Below are positions 63,538 through 64,000 of a DNA stretch of 64,000 nucleotides, piece after piece; position 1 is the first letter of the stretch; every line of letters begins with the position of its first letter. The position numbers and the translations under genes are program-made. The notes below the pieces were generated by a model. The model had not been told where the DNA came from, ran no database searches, and was given only the letters and a program-made list of their open reading frames with translations. The stretch lies in NCBI RefSeq assembly GCF_013214175.1, contig NZ_JABSPA010000006.1, positions 124,001 to 188,000 on the forward strand. Reading direction: 5' to 3'. The stretch comes from Colwellia sp. (lineage in GTDB: Bacteria > Pseudomonadota > Gammaproteobacteria > Enterobacterales > Alteromonadaceae).

Positions 63538-64000
63538 CTAAAAACTATATTTAACACCGACGATTACTTGCCTAGGTTTACCTGGACGAGCACCAAATGG
63601 TCGACGAGAAACAATCACTTCTTCATCGGTAATATTATCAACTTTACCGTATAGTTTTATTTGCTTATTAACTTGATACCAAGCAGAAAAATCAACTTGT
63701 ATTAACTCATCTGTCGTTAAGCCCTCAAGCTCAGTATTACTGCCTGCCGCTTCACTCATCTCAGTGATATATTTAAACAACAAAGAGGCTTGCCAATACT
63801 CAGCTTGTAAGCCAGCTTCTATCGATAATTGCTGTTCCGGTAAATAAGGTAATTCATCGCCCACTTCGACACTGCCCCATTGAGAGAAAGTTGAATCAAA
63901 GCTATTTTGGAATTCCGACTGACTATAGGTATAAGCCACTTTTACCGGCACAGTTAAGCTATCGGTTAATTGCCAACTAATGCTAGTCGACGCTTCGATA
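63538..64000 (-). CDS. TonB-dependent receptor, C-terminal part (runs off window)
   Basis: The open frame continues to the window edge; at least 153 C-terminal residues are present. The barrel strands (KVAYTYSQSEFQNSF; QLSIEAGLQAEYWQASLLFKYITEMSE; DELIQVDFSAWYQVNKQIKLYGKVDNITDEEVIVSRRPFGARPGKPRQVIVGVKYSF) end in Phe. KVDNITDEEVIVSRRPFGARPGKPR is the conserved end of TonB-dependent siderophore/metal receptors. The neighbouring DUF1513 gene suggests an iron role. Confidence 0.92.
   Translation of the reverse strand, partial: IEASTSISWQLTDSLTVPVKVAYTYSQSEFQNSFDSTFSQWGSVEVGDELPYLPEQQLSIEAGLQAEYWQASLLFKYITEMSEAAGSNTELEGLTTDELIQVDFSAWYQVNKQIKLYGKVDNITDEEVIVSRRPFGARPGKPRQVIVGVKYSF

Overview
The window is ordinary, gene-dense chromosome of an AT-rich marine gammaproteobacterium. 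Gene content and order (lptG-lptF / pepA-holC-valS, nrdR-ribD-ribE-ribBA, bolA-yajG-ampG neighbourhood, tRNA 2-selenouridine synthase with selD, FabV, RlmG, ArgR, YacL) point to Alteromonadales, most likely Colwelliaceae (Colwellia or Thalassotalea). That placement is inferred from protein style and gene order, not from a database match. No prophage, intact insertion sequence, CRISPR array or rRNA operon is visible. One tRNA (Leu-CAA) is present.

Layout. 0.0-5.2 kb: a partial NtrC-type response regulator and a three-gene MacAB-like efflux operon (adaptor, ATPase, permease) preceded by a sigma-54-like promoter and palindromic upstream sites. 5.4-9.2 kb: a PLP cysteine-synthase-like enzyme convergent with the selenium pair mnmH/selD, then a decayed metY fragment. 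9.3-11.1 kb: a divergent old-yellow-enzyme/TetR pair with three operator-like palindromes. 11.1-15.4 kb: an AraC regulator divergent from a lipoprotein beta-helix gene and a diheme cytochrome lipoprotein gene, a pairing recalled in other marine bacteria but of unknown role. 15.4-18.2 kb: an outer-membrane protein, tRNA-Leu, an AlkC-type DNA glycosylase, a 159-bp dispersed repeat and two 7-bp tandem repeat tracts. 18.2-23.3 kb: TetR plus a two-gene RND efflux operon.

24-33 kb is core: RDD protein, lptG/lptF, pepA, holC, valS, cold-shock protein. Between lptF and lptG lie two short ORFs that are diverged copies of the first 40 or so codons of lptG. Each is joined to its neighbour by a TAATG stop/start overlap, and each carries a ribosome-binding sequence just before the next start. 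33.7-36.5 kb: a three-gene operon of a secreted pyroglutamyl-peptidase-like protein with Ser in place of the expected catalytic Cys and two PepSY membrane proteins. 36.6-42 kb: riboflavin genes (with a RibBX-type RibBA), nrdR and glyA. 42.4-47.4 kb: an ECF sigma factor with a membrane partner, a NatAB-like ABC exporter and a secreted TAP-like hydrolase. 47.4-55.6 kb: a second copy of the 159-bp repeat (inverted), EF-hand protein, hemolysin-III family protein, fabV, bolA, rlmG, yajG, a secreted cyclophilin, an AmpG-family permease and flanking small ORFs. 55.8-64 kb: HDOD protein, YacL, FAH-family hydrolase, a membrane protein/DUF2249/hemerythrin cluster, a FadL porin with a FadR-like site, argR with a perfect ARG box, and a DUF1513 protein next to the end of a TonB-dependent receptor.

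Most genes are housekeeping. The strongest unusual signals are the lptF-miniORF-miniORF-lptG arrangement, the sigma-54/UAS control region of the ABC exporter, the paired 159-bp MITE-like elements, the beta-helix/diheme cytochrome pair, and the Cys-to-Ser C15-like secreted protein.
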